This document shows positions 10,871 through 25,712 of a stretch of DNA of 64,000 nt, piece by piece. The stretch is taken from positions 529,270 through 593,269 of the forward strand of contig NZ_QFWX01000002.1 of the NCBI RefSeq assembly GCF_003344045.1, given 5' to 3'. A program made the position numbers and the translations under genes. The notes below the pieces were generated by a model, which was given only the letters and a program-made list of their open reading frames with translations, was not told the DNA's origin and made no database searches. This stretch comes from Marinobacter vulgaris. GTDB taxonomy: Bacteria; Pseudomonadota; Gammaproteobacteria; Pseudomonadales; Oleiphilaceae. How positions within the stretch are numbered: the stretch's first letter is position 1; each line of letters opens with the position of its first letter.

Positions 10871-11743
10871 ATGGCGGCGAAGAAACGAGGACTGGGTGAG
10901 CGCGGACTGGGCGCTCTGTTGCAGGGCTCCAGGGTCAACCTGGACCAGGAACTGAAGGACCACGACGGCGAACTGCGGGACGTTCCCATCGACCTCATCC
11001 AGCGTGGCCGGTTCCAGCCCCGCCGGGACATGGACCCGGCAGCCCTGCAGGAACTGGCGGACTCCATTCGTCAGCAGGGCGTAATGCAGCCGGTCGTGGT
11101 GCGCCCGGTTGCCGAAGGCCGCTTTGAGCTGATTGCCGGCGAGCGCCGCTGGCGCGCCACCCAGATGGCGGAACTTGACCGCATCCCCGCCATCATCCGT
11201 GACGTCCCGGATGATGCAGCCATTGCCATGGCGCTGATCGAGAATATCCAGCGCGAAAACCTCAACCCTATAGAAGAAGCCTTCGCGCTGCAGCGCCTGC
11301 AGGATGAATTCGACCTGACCCAGACACAGGTGGCGGAAGCCGTGGGCAAGTCCCGTACCACCATCACCAACCTGTTGCGCCTGATCAGCCTGTCTGAAGA
11401 TGTGAGGTTGATGCTGGAACACGGAGACCTGGAAATGGGCCATGGGCGGGCGATGCTCACATTGCAGCCCGAACAGCAGATGCAGGTGGCGAAACAGGTG
11501 GTGGCCAAATCCCTCTCCGTTCGCCAGACCGAGGCGCTGGTTCGCCGGGTGCAGCAGGAAACCCCGGGTGACCGGAAAACCCGGGGCGAGCTGGACCCGA
11601 ATATACGGGCACTGCAGGATGACCTGGCAGAACGGCTTGGTGCGCGAGTATCCATTGATCACGGCCAGCGCGGAAAAGGCAAGTTGGTGATCCAGTACAC
11701 CTCACTGGATGAGCTCGATGGCATCCTTGGGCACATCAAGTAG
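10871..11743 (+). CDS. parB: Chromosome-partitioning protein ParB (Spo0J)
   Basis: About 290 residues. The N-terminus carries the Lys/Arg and GLGxxGLGALL segment that typically contacts ParA. The ParB/Srx nuclease-like domain follows with PIDLIQ-RGRFQPR and the CTP-binding box GERRWRA, then a helix-turn-helix (TQTQVAEAVGKSRTTITNLL) that reads parS, and a C-terminal dimerisation domain. I prefer the ATG at 10871, which gives the usual MAAKKRGLG beginning; an ATG at 10859 would add only four residues. It ends about 240 bases before atpI. No full parS palindrome was noticed in the window. Confidence 0.94.
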   Translation: MAAKKRGLGERGLGALLQGSRVNLDQELKDHDGELRDVPIDLIQRGRFQPRRDMDPAALQELADSIRQQGVMQPVVVRPVAEGRFELIAGERRWRATQMAELDRIPAIIRDVPDDAAIAMALIENIQRENLNPIEEAFALQRLQDEFDLTQTQVAEAVGKSRTTITNLLRLISLSEDVRLMLEHGDLEMGHGRAMLTLQPEQQMQVAKQVVAKSLSVRQTEALVRRVQQETPGDRKTRGELDPNIRALQDDLAERLGARVSIDHGQRGKGKLVIQYTSLDELDGILGHIK

Positions 11744-11807
11744 TATCATTGGTCGATAGTGCCAAAGTAGTGGTTTGGCCTAAAAACACCACATGTCGTG
11801 ATATGAA

Positions 11808-11836
11808 TTGTTTAAAAACACAACCTGTGTGATATT
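11808..11836 (+). promoter_or_regulatory. Candidate promoter of the ATP synthase operon
   Basis: The gap between parB and atpI is AT-rich. TTGTTT at 11808-11813 and GATATT at 11831-11836 are separated by 17 bases, and the -10 is preceded by TGT, an extended -10 feature. It lies about 145 bases before the first atpI start candidate. The match is moderate and it was picked by eye. Confidence 0.35.
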
Positions 11837-11980
11837 GATGCGAACTACCGGGAAAACTGGCTATTTTTCCACCAAATTTTCGTGACCGCCCGGTTGAACA
11901 GCCACCGGTTAACACATATAATTTCGCGCGCTTGCATAAACTCCGGGCAGGGTGTGACAGGAAGCAGGTTTCACGTACGC

Positions 11981-12397
11981 ATGACCATTTTTCAGGCTGG
12001 TTCCATGTCCCCGACCAGAAAGCGTATTAACCGGTTGCCGTTTCTACAGTGGCTGGCAATTGAAACGGGGCTCATTGTTGTATTGAGCCTTGCCTGGTAT
12101 ACAGAAAGTCGTTTGGCTGGTTATTCCGCGTTTGTCGGCGGTCTTATATATGTCATACCAAACGCGTACTTTGCCCACCGGATGTACCGGTTTGAGGGAG
12201 CGCGGAATGCGCACCTGGTGGTGGGCAACATGTTCAGGGCTGAAACCGTCAAGCTGGCCCTGACCGCCGTCTTTTTTGCGGCCGTTTTCATCTTGATGGA
12301 GCCTGTACATGTGCCGGCTCTGTTATTCACTTTTGCTGTGATGGTTGCGCTGAGCCCGCTTCTGCGTTGGTTCATCCGGCCACAACCACAGCGATGA
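11981..12397 (+). CDS. atpI: ATP synthase subunit I (AtpI)
   Basis: A small membrane protein of about 138 residues with four hydrophobic segments (around FLQWLAIETGLIVVL, AFVGGLIYVIPNAYFA, KLALTAVFFAAVFIL and LLFTFAVMVALSPLL). AtpI is the first gene of many F-type ATP synthase operons and assists assembly of the c-ring or Mg2+ supply; it is not part of the purified enzyme. Start choice is uncertain: ATG 11981 and ATG 12005 are both possible, and neither has a strong ribosome-binding site. The longer frame open from 11882 adds residues unlike the family. It is 15 bases before atpB. Confidence 0.85.
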   Translation: MTIFQAGSMSPTRKRINRLPFLQWLAIETGLIVVLSLAWYTESRLAGYSAFVGGLIYVIPNAYFAHRMYRFEGARNAHLVVGNMFRAETVKLALTAVFFAAVFILMEPVHVPALLFTFAVMVALSPLLRWFIRPQPQR

Positions 12398-13267
<870 letters not shown>

Positions 13268-13288
13268 TACCCGAAAATAAACCCTTAA

Positions 13289-13543
<255 letters not shown>

Positions 13544-13637
13544 TCAGCCGAAAGAGTCGGGTGTCGTTCTCCAAGACTGAGACCGCGCCCCGCTCTACGG
13601 ACACCGGGACGCAACGAATAGCAAGAGGTACACCGCC

Positions 13638-14108
13638 GTGAATATAAACCTTACGTTAATAGGGCAAACGATTGCCTTCGCTATTTTCGTCTGGTTCTGC
13701 GTCAAATATGTATGGCCTCCGATTACCGAGGCCATGAGTGCGCGCCAGAAGAAAATTGCCGACGGCCTCTCTGCCGCAGATCGGGCTTCCCTCGATCTGG
13801 AACTTGCGCAGGAAAAAGCCTCCAAGGAAATGCAGAAAGCGAAAGAAGAATCTGCAGCTCTGATTGACCAGGCTAACAAGCGTGCCGCCCAGATCGTTGA
13901 GGCCTCCAAGGATGATGCTCGCAAAGAAGGCGAGAAAATCATTGAACAGGCCCGGGCGGAAATTCAACAGGAGCGTGTTCAGGCTCGTGATGCACTCAGG
14001 GCAGAAGTGGCAGCTATTGCCATTGCCGGTGCCGAGAAGATCCTGGAAACCTCTGTAGACGCCAAAGCTCACAGCGAGATGCTGGACAAGCTGGCCGCGG
14101 AACTCTAA
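13638..14108 (+). CDS. atpF: ATP synthase F0 subunit b
   Basis: A protein of 156 residues with one N-terminal membrane helix (about residues 6-26) followed by a long charged helix rich in Ala, Glu, Lys and Gln that forms the peripheral stalk coiled coil. This is the usual proteobacterial single-b architecture. The start is GTG 13638 with AGAGG upstream. The 94-base gap after atpE is the longest spacing among the first atp genes. Confidence 0.96.
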   Translation: MNINLTLIGQTIAFAIFVWFCVKYVWPPITEAMSARQKKIADGLSAADRASLDLELAQEKASKEMQKAKEESAALIDQANKRAAQIVEASKDDARKEGEKIIEQARAEIQQERVQARDALRAEVAAIAIAGAEKILETSVDAKAHSEMLDKLAAEL

Positions 14109-14120
14109 GCGAGGGTCATC

Positions 14121-14657
14121 ATGGCAGAACTGACTACGTTAGCCCGACCCTACGCGAAAGCCGTTTTTGATGCTGCGAAGGACCAGGACGCCATTGATCT
14201 GTGGGATCAGGCCCTGGCTTTCGCGGCTCAGGTTGCGGCCAACGAACAGGTAAAGGTCATCCTGGCCAAACCCGGCCTGGCTGAGCAACGCAAGGCACAG
14301 CTTCTCGCTGACTGTTTTGAAGAGCAGCTTCCCGAGGCGCTCAGTAACTTCCTGTCTATTCTTGCTGAAAACAATCGTCTTGCCCTGCTGCCAGCCATAT
14401 CTGAGCTGTTCAGCCTCTACCGAGCTGATCTTGAACGCACGGTGAAGATGCAGGTGAGCACAGCGTTCGAAATGACAGCCGAGCAGCAGCAGAAATTGAT
14501 CGACGCCCTGTCCAGGAAACTGGAGCGCAAGGTCGAACTTGAATCCTCGGTTGATCAGTCGCTGATTGGCGGGGTGGTTATACGTACGGGCGACCTGGTT
14601 ATCGACGCTTCGGTTCGTGGCAAGTTGGCAAAAATGGCCAACGCCGTGGGCTCCTGA
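14121..14657 (+). CDS. atpH: ATP synthase F1 subunit delta
   Basis: A protein of 178 residues, the normal length for the delta subunit, which joins the top of F1 to the b-subunit stalk. It begins with the typical [13 protein letters not shown] segment and ends with the conserved [21 protein letters not shown] segment. It starts 12 bases after atpF and ends 28 bases before atpA. Confidence 0.96.
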   Translation: MAELTTLARPYAKAVFDAAKDQDAIDLWDQALAFAAQVAANEQVKVILAKPGLAEQRKAQLLADCFEEQLPEALSNFLSILAENNRLALLPAISELFSLYRADLERTVKMQVSTAFEMTAEQQQKLIDALSRKLERKVELESSVDQSLIGGVVIRTGDLVIDASVRGKLAKMANAVGS

Positions 14658-14685
14658 TTTCAGCACAAGGTTTGAGGACAAAGGC

Positions 14686-16230
<1,545 letters not shown>

Positions 16231-16233
16231 GCC

Positions 16234-16257
16234 CGGGGCCTGCTGCGGCGGGCCCCG
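16234..16257 (+). other. GC-rich hairpin between atpA and atpG
   Basis: CGGGGCC at 16234-16240 can pair with GGCCCCG at 16251-16257 around a 10-base loop. No T-run follows, so it is unlikely to be a strong intrinsic terminator. It may mark RNA processing or a stability boundary inside the operon, where subunit stoichiometry changes. Confidence 0.5.
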
Positions 16258-16297
16258 TTGGTCCACATGAGTGTCTAACTTGAAAAGGCAGTGACTT

Positions 16298-18611
<2,314 letters not shown>

Positions 18612-18647
18612 GGCTTCCTTCCCTTTCAGACCCAAGAGGCATCTAAT

Positions 18648-19070
18648 ATGGCTATGACCGTACATTGTGACGTCGTAAGTGCCGAGGAAAAAATTTACTC
18701 CGGGCTGGTAGAGATGCTGATCGCTACCGGCACCGAGGGTGAAATGGGTATACAGCTGGGCCATGCTCCGCTGCTGACCGAGCTCAAGCCCGGGGCAGTA
18801 CGGATCATCAAGCAGGACGGGAAAGAGGAAATCCTGTACGTATCAGGTGGCTACCTGGAAGTGCAGCCCAACCTCGTGACCCTGATGGCTGACACCGCTA
18901 TTCGCGCCAAGGATGTGGACGAGGCAGCGGCACAGGAAGCCCAGAAAGAAGCTGAAAAGGCACTGGCGAACAAGACAGGCGAGTTTGAGTACTCCCGTGC
19001 CGCAGCCGAGCTGGCAGAAGCTGCCGCCCAGTTGCGGACGATACAGAAGCTGCGCAAGAACGTTCGCTGA
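18648..19070 (+). CDS. atpC: ATP synthase F1 subunit epsilon
   Basis: A protein of 140 residues with the N-terminal beta-sandwich ([16 protein letters not shown], then [16 protein letters not shown]) and a C-terminal Ala/Glu-rich two-helix domain that inhibits ATP hydrolysis. It is the last gene of the operon and is followed by a strong stem with a T-run. Confidence 0.96.
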   Translation: MAMTVHCDVVSAEEKIYSGLVEMLIATGTEGEMGIQLGHAPLLTELKPGAVRIIKQDGKEEILYVSGGYLEVQPNLVTLMADTAIRAKDVDEAAAQEAQKEAEKALANKTGEFEYSRAAAELAEAAAQLRTIQKLRKNVR

Positions 19071-19119
19071 GGCCGGTTACCCCCGGAACCAGCGTATCGG
19101 CAGATCTTCGCCTGACAAG

Positions 19120-19191
19120 AGCCGCATCCTGAAACAGATGGCCCCCGGAAAGCTTTCCGGCGTGCCATTTGCCAGGGAGGCGGCTTTTTTT
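19120..19191 (+). terminator. Composite terminator after atpC
   Basis: An outer stem pairs AGCCGC (19120-19125) with GCGGCT (19180-19185) and runs into seven T residues (19185-19191). Inside it lies an exact 16-base palindrome, CCGGAAAGCTTTCCGG at 19145-19160, extended outward by ATGGC and GCCAT. The structure ends the atp transcript and separates it from glmU. Confidence 0.6.
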
Positions 19192-19237
19192 GTTCAATAC
19201 CTGCAAACCCGCCACCAGCATGGAGCCTGGCACACCT

Positions 19238-20605
19238 ATGACATCCCTGCACGTTGTAATTCTGGCCGCCGGCCAGGGCTCACGCATGAAATCCGCCCTG
19301 CCCAAGGTCCTTCACCGCATTGCCGGAAAACCCATGCTTCACCACGTCATGGACACCGCCCGTAAACTGGGAGCCGCCGGCATTCACGGGGTCATCGGGC
19401 ATGGGGCGGAAGCGGTCAAGGCCATCACCCCCGCTGCGGACGTGCAATGGGCATTGCAGCAGCAGCAGCTGGGTACCGGTCATGCGGTGGCTCAGGCGTT
19501 GCCGGCGCTGCCGGATGATGCCCGGGTTCTGATTCTTTACGGTGACGTGCCGTTGACCCGGCCGGAAACCCTCGAGGCTCTGGTGGAGCAGGTCAGTGAG
19601 GACTCACTTGGATTACTGACCGTGACGCTTGAGAATCCCGACGGATACGGCCGCATTCTCCGGGATGAGGCGGGCAAGGTGACGGCAATCGTGGAGCAGA
19701 AAGACGCCACAGAGCAGCAGAAGGCCATTACCGAGGTCAATACCGGCATCCTTGCGGTTTCCGCCCGCCATCTCAAGGACTGGCTACCGCAGCTCTCCAA
19801 CAGCAACGCCCAGGGTGAATACTACCTCACGGATATCATCGCCATGGCGGCTGACAGAGGTATGGCAATATCCGTGGCGCAGCCGGCCAATGAATACGAG
19901 GTGCAAGGCGTCAACAACCGCCTGCAACTGGCAGAGCTGGAGCGCTGGTATCAGCGTCAGCAAGCCAATCGCCTGATGACCGAAGGCGCCACCCTGGCGG
20001 ATCCTGCCAGGATCGACGTGCGCGGAAACCTGACCATAGGCGAGGATGTGTTGATCGATATCAACGCGGTATTCGAGGGCAACGTCGCCCTTGCCGATAA
20101 CGTCAGCATTGGCCCCAACTGCGTGATCCGCGATGCCACGATTGGCGCCGGCAGCCGTATCGAGGCCAATTCAGTGGTTGATGGCACGACTATCGGCAGC
20201 GGCGCTCAGGTAGGCCCCTTTGCGCGCCTGCGCCCCGGCACCCGGCTGGCTGACAGCACCAAGGTGGGCAACTTTGTGGAAACCAAGAAGGCCGAGGTTG
20301 GCGAGGGTAGCAAGATCAATCACCTCAGTTATGTGGGCGACGCCATACTGGGACGTAACGTGAATGTGGGTGCAGGAACCATTACCTGCAATTATGATGG
20401 GGTGAACAAGTACCAGACGGTGTTGGGAGACGGTGTGTTCGTGGGTTCCAATACCTCCCTGGTCGCACCGGTGTCATTAGCAGACAATGTCACCGTTGGT
20501 GCCGGCTCCACCATCACCCGTGACGTGGCGACCGGTGAGCTCGCTGTTGCCCGTGGGCGCCAGCGTAATATCGATAACTGGGAACGCCCGGTCAAAAAAG
20601 ACTGA
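19238..20605 (+). CDS. glmU: Bifunctional GlmU: N-acetylglucosamine-1-phosphate uridyltransferase / glucosamine-1-phosphate acetyltransferase
   Basis: A protein of 455 residues (E. coli 456). The N-terminal nucleotidyltransferase has the signature [18 protein letters not shown], where the family Gly-rich loop and Lys bind UTP. The C-terminal half is a left-handed beta-helix of hexapeptide repeats (such as [16 protein letters not shown]) ending in the acetyltransferase site (NYDGVNKY). It makes UDP-GlcNAc for peptidoglycan and lipopolysaccharide. I chose ATG 19238, which gives the normal [12 protein letters not shown] beginning. glmS follows 49 bases later. Confidence 0.96.
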   Translation: MTSLHVVILAAGQGSRMKSALPKVLHRIAGKPMLHHVMDTARKLGAAGIHGVIGHGAEAVKAITPAADVQWALQQQQLGTGHAVAQALPALPDDARVLILYGDVPLTRPETLEALVEQVSEDSLGLLTVTLENPDGYGRILRDEAGKVTAIVEQKDATEQQKAITEVNTGILAVSARHLKDWLPQLSNSNAQGEYYLTDIIAMAADRGMAISVAQPANEYEVQGVNNRLQLAELERWYQRQQANRLMTEGATLADPARIDVRGNLTIGEDVLIDINAVFEGNVALADNVSIGPNCVIRDATIGAGSRIEANSVVDGTTIGSGAQVGPFARLRPGTRLADSTKVGNFVETKKAEVGEGSKINHLSYVGDAILGRNVNVGAGTITCNYDGVNKYQTVLGDGVFVGSNTSLVAPVSLADNVTVGAGSTITRDVATGELAVARGRQRNIDNWERPVKKD

Positions 20606-20654
20606 TTCAAAAGCCTGGACGGGCTTGGATACATTCGCAACAGGTGACAGCTAT

Positions 20655-22487
20655 ATGTGTGGAATTGTAGGGGCAGTGTCGGAAAGGGATGTTCAGGGTA
20701 TTTTGCTGGAGGGACTGCGCCGCCTGGAATACCGGGGTTACGACTCAGCCGGGATGGCGGTCATTGACCGCAATCATGCCATCAACCGGGCGCGGGAAGT
20801 GGGTAAGGTTGCCGCGCTGGCCGAGGCTATTTCCGGGGAAGGCCTGGAAGGCGTAGCCGGTATTGCCCATACCCGTTGGGCTACCCACGGCGAGCCTTCA
20901 CAGGTCAACGCTCACCCGCATATGTCCGGCGAACAGCTGGCCATTGTCCACAACGGGATTATCGAGAATTACCAGGAACTGCGGGAAGAGCTGAAAGCCG
21001 ATGGCTTTGAATTCACCTCCCAGACGGACACCGAAGTGGTTGTCCACCTCATTGAAAAACAGTACCGGATAAGCAAGACCCTGTACCAGGCGGTCAGCAC
21101 GGCAATCGAGCGCCTGCGGGGCGCTTTTGCCCTGGCTGTAATCCATGCCGATGAGCCGGATCACATGGTGGTTTGCCGTGAAGGCAGCCCGCTGGTGGTG
21201 GGTGTGGGCATTGGCGAGAATTTTATTGCGTCCGACCAGCTCGCGCTGCTGCCGGTGACTGACCGCTTCATGTTCCTGGAAGAGGGCGATATTGCCGATA
21301 TCCGCCGCGACCGTATCGAGATTCATGACCGCGACAAACAACGGGTAGAGCGGGCGATCACCCGTTTCGAGCACAGCTCCGACGCCGCCGAAAAAGGCGA
21401 GTACCGCCATTTCATGCTCAAGGAGATTCACGAGCAGCCGCGGGTTATCCGTGCCACCACGGAAGGCCGCATAACCAACACCCGCGTGCTGGAGCAGGCA
21501 CTGGGTACCCAGGCCGGCAACCTGCTGGAAAATGTCCGTCACGTCCAGATCATTGCCTGCGGTACCAGTTACCACGCCGGCATGGTGGCGCGCTACTGGA
21601 TTGAGGACCTGGCCGGGGTGCCCTGTTCCGTGGAAGTCGCCTCCGAATTCCGCTACCGCAAACACGTTATCCAGCCCGATACCCTGTTTCTGTGCATCTC
21701 CCAGTCGGGGGAAACCGCCGATACCCTGGCGGCCCTGCGTCAGGCCAAGAAGGCCGGTTTCCGTGCCGCCATGGCCATCTGCAACGTGCCGGGCAGTTCC
21801 CTGGTGCGGGAATCGGATCTTGTGATCATGACCCAGGCCGGCCCCGAGATCGGTGTGGCGTCCACCAAGGCGTTCACCACCCAGCTAACGGCACTGCTGA
21901 TTTTCACCCTGGCGCTGGCCCGTCATAATGGCCTGGAAGAAGCACGGGAGGCGGAAATTGTCGAAGCCATTCGCCTGATTCCCGGGCAGGTGGAACAGGT
22001 ACTGGCACTGGATGCCGAGATCGTCGAACTGTCGAAATCCTTCATGGACAAGTTCCACAGCCTGTTCCTGGGCCGCGGCGCGATGTTCCCGGTGGCACTC
22101 GAGGGTGCACTGAAACTGAAGGAAATCTCCTACATTCATGCCGAAGCCTACCCGGCCGGTGAACTCAAGCACGGCCCCCTGGCGCTGGTGGACGGTGACA
22201 TGCCGGTGGTCACGGTGGCTCCGAACAACGAACTGCTGGAGAAACTGAAGTCCAACCTGGAGGAAGTCCGCGCCAGGGGTGGCGAGTTGTTTGTCTTTGC
22301 CGACCAGGCAGCGGATGTGAAGGCACAGGAAGGCCTTCACGTGATGTCGCTGCCGTCGGTGCATCCTATCACCTCGCCTATTGTCTATACGGTGCCCTTA
22401 CAGCTGTTGTCGTATCACGTGGCCGTGTTGAAAGGTACCGATGTGGACCAGCCCCGTAACCTGGCGAAGAGTGTTACTGTCGAATAG
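20655..22487 (+). CDS. glmS: Glutamine-fructose-6-phosphate aminotransferase GlmS
   Basis: A protein of 610 residues. The mature enzyme exposes Cys2 (MCGIVGA) as the glutaminase nucleophile, which fixes the start at ATG 20655. The N-terminal class II glutamine amidotransferase domain ([15 protein letters not shown]) is followed by two SIS sugar-isomerase domains ([13 protein letters not shown], then [19 protein letters not shown]) and the C-terminal KSVTVE. It makes glucosamine-6-phosphate, the first committed step toward the product of GlmU, so glmU-glmS is a functional pair. Confidence 0.97.
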   Translation: MCGIVGAVSERDVQGILLEGLRRLEYRGYDSAGMAVIDRNHAINRAREVGKVAALAEAISGEGLEGVAGIAHTRWATHGEPSQVNAHPHMSGEQLAIVHNGIIENYQELREELKADGFEFTSQTDTEVVVHLIEKQYRISKTLYQAVSTAIERLRGAFALAVIHADEPDHMVVCREGSPLVVGVGIGENFIASDQLALLPVTDRFMFLEEGDIADIRRDRIEIHDRDKQRVERAITRFEHSSDAAEKGEYRHFMLKEIHEQPRVIRATTEGRITNTRVLEQALGTQAGNLLENVRHVQIIACGTSYHAGMVARYWIEDLAGVPCSVEVASEFRYRKHVIQPDTLFLCISQSGETADTLAALRQAKKAGFRAAMAICNVPGSSLVRESDLVIMTQAGPEIGVASTKAFTTQLTALLIFTLALARHNGLEEAREAEIVEAIRLIPGQVEQVLALDAEIVELSKSFMDKFHSLFLGRGAMFPVALEGALKLKEISYIHAEAYPAGELKHGPLALVDGDMPVVTVAPNNELLEKLKSNLEEVRARGGELFVFADQAADVKAQEGLHVMSLPSVHPITSPIVYTVPLQLLSYHVAVLKGTDVDQPRNLAKSVTVE

Positions 22488-22543
22488 CAGGCCAGGGTGG
22501 GAGTGTTCAAATCCTCACAGCTTTGCTATGTTCTCAAACAGAA

Positions 22544-22557
22544 TGCCATTAATGGCA
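22544..22557 (+). repeat. Perfect 14-base palindrome upstream of the glycine riboswitch
   Basis: TGCCATTAATGGCA is an exact inverted repeat just before the aptamer. It has no T-run. It could be an operator near the riboswitch promoter or part of the glmS 3' end; there is no evidence to choose. Confidence 0.4.
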
Positions 22558-22565
22558 ATTCAGAC

Positions 22566-22768
22566 GCGCTAGCGGGAGAGACCGGGTCACCCAACTGTGT
22601 ACCCGGCGCCGAAGGAGCAACTGCCCCGGAAACTCTCAGGCAAAAGGACCGCTAGCGCGAAGACTTTCCGAAGAGTTGTCGACGACCGCGTCTGTTGGCA
22701 CACCGAAGGAGCAAGCGGTCGGTTTCCCTAAATCGACACGTGAATCTCTCAGGTCCAGTGACGGAAGG
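22566..22768 (+). ncRNA. Tandem glycine riboswitch
   Basis: Two consecutive glycine aptamers are visible. The first is closed by a perfect 10-base-pair stem (GCGCTAGCGG at 22566-22575 with CCGCTAGCGC at 22649-22658) and contains the conserved GCCGAAGGAGCAA and AACTCTCAGGCAAAAGGAC blocks. The second runs from about 22664 to 22768, with ACCGAAGGAGCAA, ATCTCTCAGGTCCAGTGAC and a closing TTCCG/CGGAA stem. Such tandem aptamers normally switch glycine catabolism on when glycine is abundant. The next gene, 58 bases downstream, is a DadA-like dehydrogenase rather than gcvT. A small stem (TCTAC with GTAGA) around 22776-22793 may belong to the expression platform. Confidence 0.93.
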
Positions 22769-22825
22769 GGTGCTTTCTACCGCGTTGTGTAGAGAGGAAA
22801 CCCTGGACGCTCCCTGGAGATTGCT

Positions 22826-24037
22826 ATGAAGCGAATTGCAGTTATCGGCGGTGGTATCACCGGTATCACCACAGCCTATACTCTGGCCAAACGCGGCCTT
22901 GATGTCACCGTTTACGAAAAGCACCGTTACGCGGCAATGGAAACGTCATTTGCCAACGGCGGCCAGTTGTCCGCCTCCAACGCCGAGGTCTGGAACAACT
23001 GGCAGACCATAACCAAGGGCATGAAGTGGATGTTCCGGCGCGATGCGCCGCTCCTGGTCAACCCGCAACCTTCCTGGCACAAGCTCAGCTGGTTCGCGGA
23101 ATTTATCGCGGCCATTCCCCAGTATGAGAAAAACACCACCGAGACCGCCCGTTTGGCGATTGCCGCCCGTGACCACCTGTTTGCGTGGGCGCAGGAGGAA
23201 GGTATCGACTTCGACCTGAAAAAACAGGGCATCCTGCATATCTATCGCGACAAGGCCGGCTTTGACCACGCTGCCAACGTTTCGAAACTGCTGGCCGCCG
23301 GAGGCCTGGAGCGCAGGGCGGTTACCCCCGATGAAATGCGTTCTATCGAACCCACCCTGGCCGGCAGCTATTACGGTGGTTTTTTTACCGAAAGTGATTC
23401 AACCGGCGATATCCACAAGTTCACCAGTGGTCTGGCAGAGGCGATCCAGCGCCTTGGCGTCAAGACCTGTTACGGCCACTCGGTGACCGAGCTCAGTGCC
23501 GACGAGACCCATGCGTGGGTAACGTCCCATGATGGTGAGGAGCAAACCCGCGACACCTTTGATGGCGTTGTGATCTGCGCCGGGGTAGGCAGCCGCGACT
23601 TGGCGGCGAAGCTGGGTGACCGCGTCAACATTTACCCGGTCAAAGGCTATTCCATCACCGTCGAGCTGGACGACGAAGCCTCGCGGGGAGCGGCACCGAC
23701 CGTCAGCCTGCTGGACGATGCCACCAAGATCGTGACCAGCCGGCTGGGCGATGACCGTTTCCGTGTCGCCGGTACCGCGGAATTCAGTGGGTATAATCGC
23801 GATATCCGGGATGACCGGATCCGCCCCCTCACCCGCTGGGTGGAGCAGTGTTTCCCGGGGGTCAGTACCCGGCGCGTGGTGCCCTGGGCAGGGCTGCGCC
23901 CGATGCTGCCCAACATGATGCCTCGGGTCGGGCCGGGCCGGCTGCCGACGGTGTTCTATAACACCGGGCACGGCCATCTGGGCTGGACCCTGTCGGCGAT
24001 CACCGCAGAGATGGTGGCTGACGCCGTTGACAGTTAG
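22826..24037 (+). CDS. FAD-dependent D-amino acid dehydrogenase (DadA-like), glycine-riboswitch controlled
   Basis: A protein of 403 residues of the DAO/DadA family. The FAD-binding motif is GGGITGITTAYTLAKRG at residues 8-24, followed by the family segment FANGGQLSASNAEVWNNW and the C-terminal GHGHLGWTLS. DadA-type enzymes oxidise D-amino acids to oxo-acids and pass electrons to the respiratory chain. The tandem glycine riboswitch directly upstream suggests that glycine is either its substrate or closely linked to it, so the product may feed a glycine-to-glyoxylate route; this is inference. It lacks an adjacent alanine racemase gene (dadX), which argues against a classical D-alanine role. 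Confidence 0.85.
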   Translation: MKRIAVIGGGITGITTAYTLAKRGLDVTVYEKHRYAAMETSFANGGQLSASNAEVWNNWQTITKGMKWMFRRDAPLLVNPQPSWHKLSWFAEFIAAIPQYEKNTTETARLAIAARDHLFAWAQEEGIDFDLKKQGILHIYRDKAGFDHAANVSKLLAAGGLERRAVTPDEMRSIEPTLAGSYYGGFFTESDSTGDIHKFTSGLAEAIQRLGVKTCYGHSVTELSADETHAWVTSHDGEEQTRDTFDGVVICAGVGSRDLAAKLGDRVNIYPVKGYSITVELDDEASRGAAPTVSLLDDATKIVTSRLGDDRFRVAGTAEFSGYNRDIRDDRIRPLTRWVEQCFPGVSTRRVVPWAGLRPMLPNMMPRVGPGRLPTVFYNTGHGHLGWTLSAITAEMVADAVDS

Positions 24038-24081
24038 TCTCAGGGCCACGCCTTCCGGTAGCGGGTAGCACCAAATAGTAA

Positions 24082-24115
24082 CGTACCCGGTACCTTCGAT
24101 GGATTACCGGGTACG
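24082..24115 (+). other. Strong hairpin without T-run between dadA-like gene and nhaB
   Basis: CGTACCCGGTA at 24082-24092 pairs perfectly with TACCGGGTACG at 24105-24115 across a 12-base loop. No T-run follows. It could be a factor-assisted terminator, an RNA-stability element or an operator for nhaB. Confidence 0.55.
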
Positions 24116-24186
24116 CAAATATCAAGGAAGATAGCGGCCGGTTCCATTATACTGCCGTCCGCCCGTTAACTCAGAAGACTCCCGCA

Positions 24187-25692
24187 ATGCCCAAGACCGT
24201 TCTCTCCGGATTTGCCCACAACTTCCTGGGTAATGCGCCCAGTTGGTACAAACAGGTCATTATCCTTTTTCTGATTGCCAATCCGCTGATTGTCTGGACT
24301 CTGGGGCCAGCGGTAGCCGGCTGGGTTCTGGTGGGCGAATTCATCTTTACCCTGGCCATGGCCCTGAAGTGCTATCCCCTGCTGCCGGGAGGCCTGCTCG
24401 CCATCGAGGCGTTGCTGGTAGGCATGACAACGGCTGACGCGGTGTATCACGAAGTACTGGTCAACTTCCCGGTTATCCTGCTGCTGATGTTCATGGTGGC
24501 CGGCATCTATTTCATGAAAGAGCTGCTGCTGGTGACATTCACCCAGATACTGGTGGGCGTGCGCTCCAAGTCGGCGCTGTCACTGCTTTTCTGCGCGGCG
24601 GCGGCACTGCTGTCAGCGTTTCTGGATGCGTTGACGGTAACCGCGGTGATTATCAGCGTTGCCGTGGGCTTCTACTCGGTGTACCACAAAGTGGCATCCG
24701 GCAAGGGCTATCAGCACGCGGATCATAACGCCAACAGTGACGAGCAGGTGATCGAACTGCACCGGGAGGATCTGGATAAATTCCGGGCCTTTCTGCGCAG
24801 TCTGCTGATGCATGGCGCCATCGGTACCGCCCTTGGCGGCGTGGCCACCATGGTGGGTGAGCCCCAGAACCTGCTGATAGCGAAGGTAGTAGGCTGGGAT
24901 TTTGCCAGCTTCTTCCTGCATATGGCGCCGGTAAGCCTGCCGGTGCTGGTCGCCGGCCTGACCACCTGCTGGTTGCTGGAAAAGCTGCGCTGGTTCGGTT
25001 ACGGGGCCCGCCTGCCGAAACCGGTTCGCCGGGTGCTGGAAGAGTTCGCCGACAACGAACGTGTCAAGCGTACCAAGGCGGACCAGGCTGCGCTGTGGGT
25101 GCAGGCGCTGGCTGCCCTGATACTGGTTATCGGCCTGGCGTTTCACCTGGCAGAGGTGGGGTTGATTGGTCTGCTGGTGATTATCCTGATCACCTCCTTC
25201 ACCGGTGTGACCGACGAGCACCAGATTGGCAAGGCGTTCCAGGAATCCCTGCCTTTCACCTCCCTGCTGGTGGTGTTCTTTGCCATCGTTGCGGTCATTC
25301 ACGAACAGCACCTGTTCAAGCCGATCATTGATTTTGTACTCAGCCTGCCAAAGGACCAGCAGCCGGGGATGTTCTTTATCGCCAACGGACTGCTGTCGAT
25401 GATCAGTGATAATGTGTTCGTGGCCACGGTCTATATCAGTGAGATCAAACAGGCCCTGGACGCCGGCAGTATCGACTACGCGCATTTCCAGGAACTGGCG
25501 ATCGCCATCAATACCGGCACCAACCTGCCCAGCGTGGCCACCCCCAATGGCCAGGCAGCATTCCTGTTCCTGCTGACGTCTGCCATTGCCCCGTTAGTGC
25601 GTTTGTCCTACGGGCGCATGGTGATCATGGCGTTCCCCTATACTATTGTCATGGGCACAGTGGGTCTGCTCAGTGTTATCTATCTGGTGTAA
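24187..25692 (+). CDS. nhaB: Na+/H+ antiporter NhaB
   Basis: An integral membrane protein of 501 residues (E. coli 513), with about 11-12 hydrophobic segments and the NhaB-specific opening [14 protein letters not shown]. It expels sodium in exchange for protons and helps pH and salt homeostasis in marine bacteria. A -10-like TATACT lies at 24148-24153. The sodium-responsive regulator NhaR is encoded about 11 kb downstream. Confidence 0.95.
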   Translation: MPKTVLSGFAHNFLGNAPSWYKQVIILFLIANPLIVWTLGPAVAGWVLVGEFIFTLAMALKCYPLLPGGLLAIEALLVGMTTADAVYHEVLVNFPVILLLMFMVAGIYFMKELLLVTFTQILVGVRSKSALSLLFCAAAALLSAFLDALTVTAVIISVAVGFYSVYHKVASGKGYQHADHNANSDEQVIELHREDLDKFRAFLRSLLMHGAIGTALGGVATMVGEPQNLLIAKVVGWDFASFFLHMAPVSLPVLVAGLTTCWLLEKLRWFGYGARLPKPVRRVLEEFADNERVKRTKADQAALWVQALAALILVIGLAFHLAEVGLIGLLVIILITSFTGVTDEHQIGKAFQESLPFTSLLVVFFAIVAVIHEQHLFKPIIDFVLSLPKDQQPGMFFIANGLLSMISDNVFVATVYISEIKQALDAGSIDYAHFQELAIAINTGTNLPSVATPNGQAAFLFLLTSAIAPLVRLSYGRMVIMAFPYTIVMGTVGLLSVIYLV

Positions 25693-25712
25693 ACTGGTAG
25701 TTTTGGGCGCTG

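Noticed and set aside
11968..11976. GTTTCACGT, half of a parS site near atpI
   Set aside because: The second half of the palindrome (GTGAAACA) is absent.
14566..14685. N-terminal extension of atpA from a TTG codon
   Set aside because: It overlaps atpH; the family start at 14686 has a ribosome-binding site.
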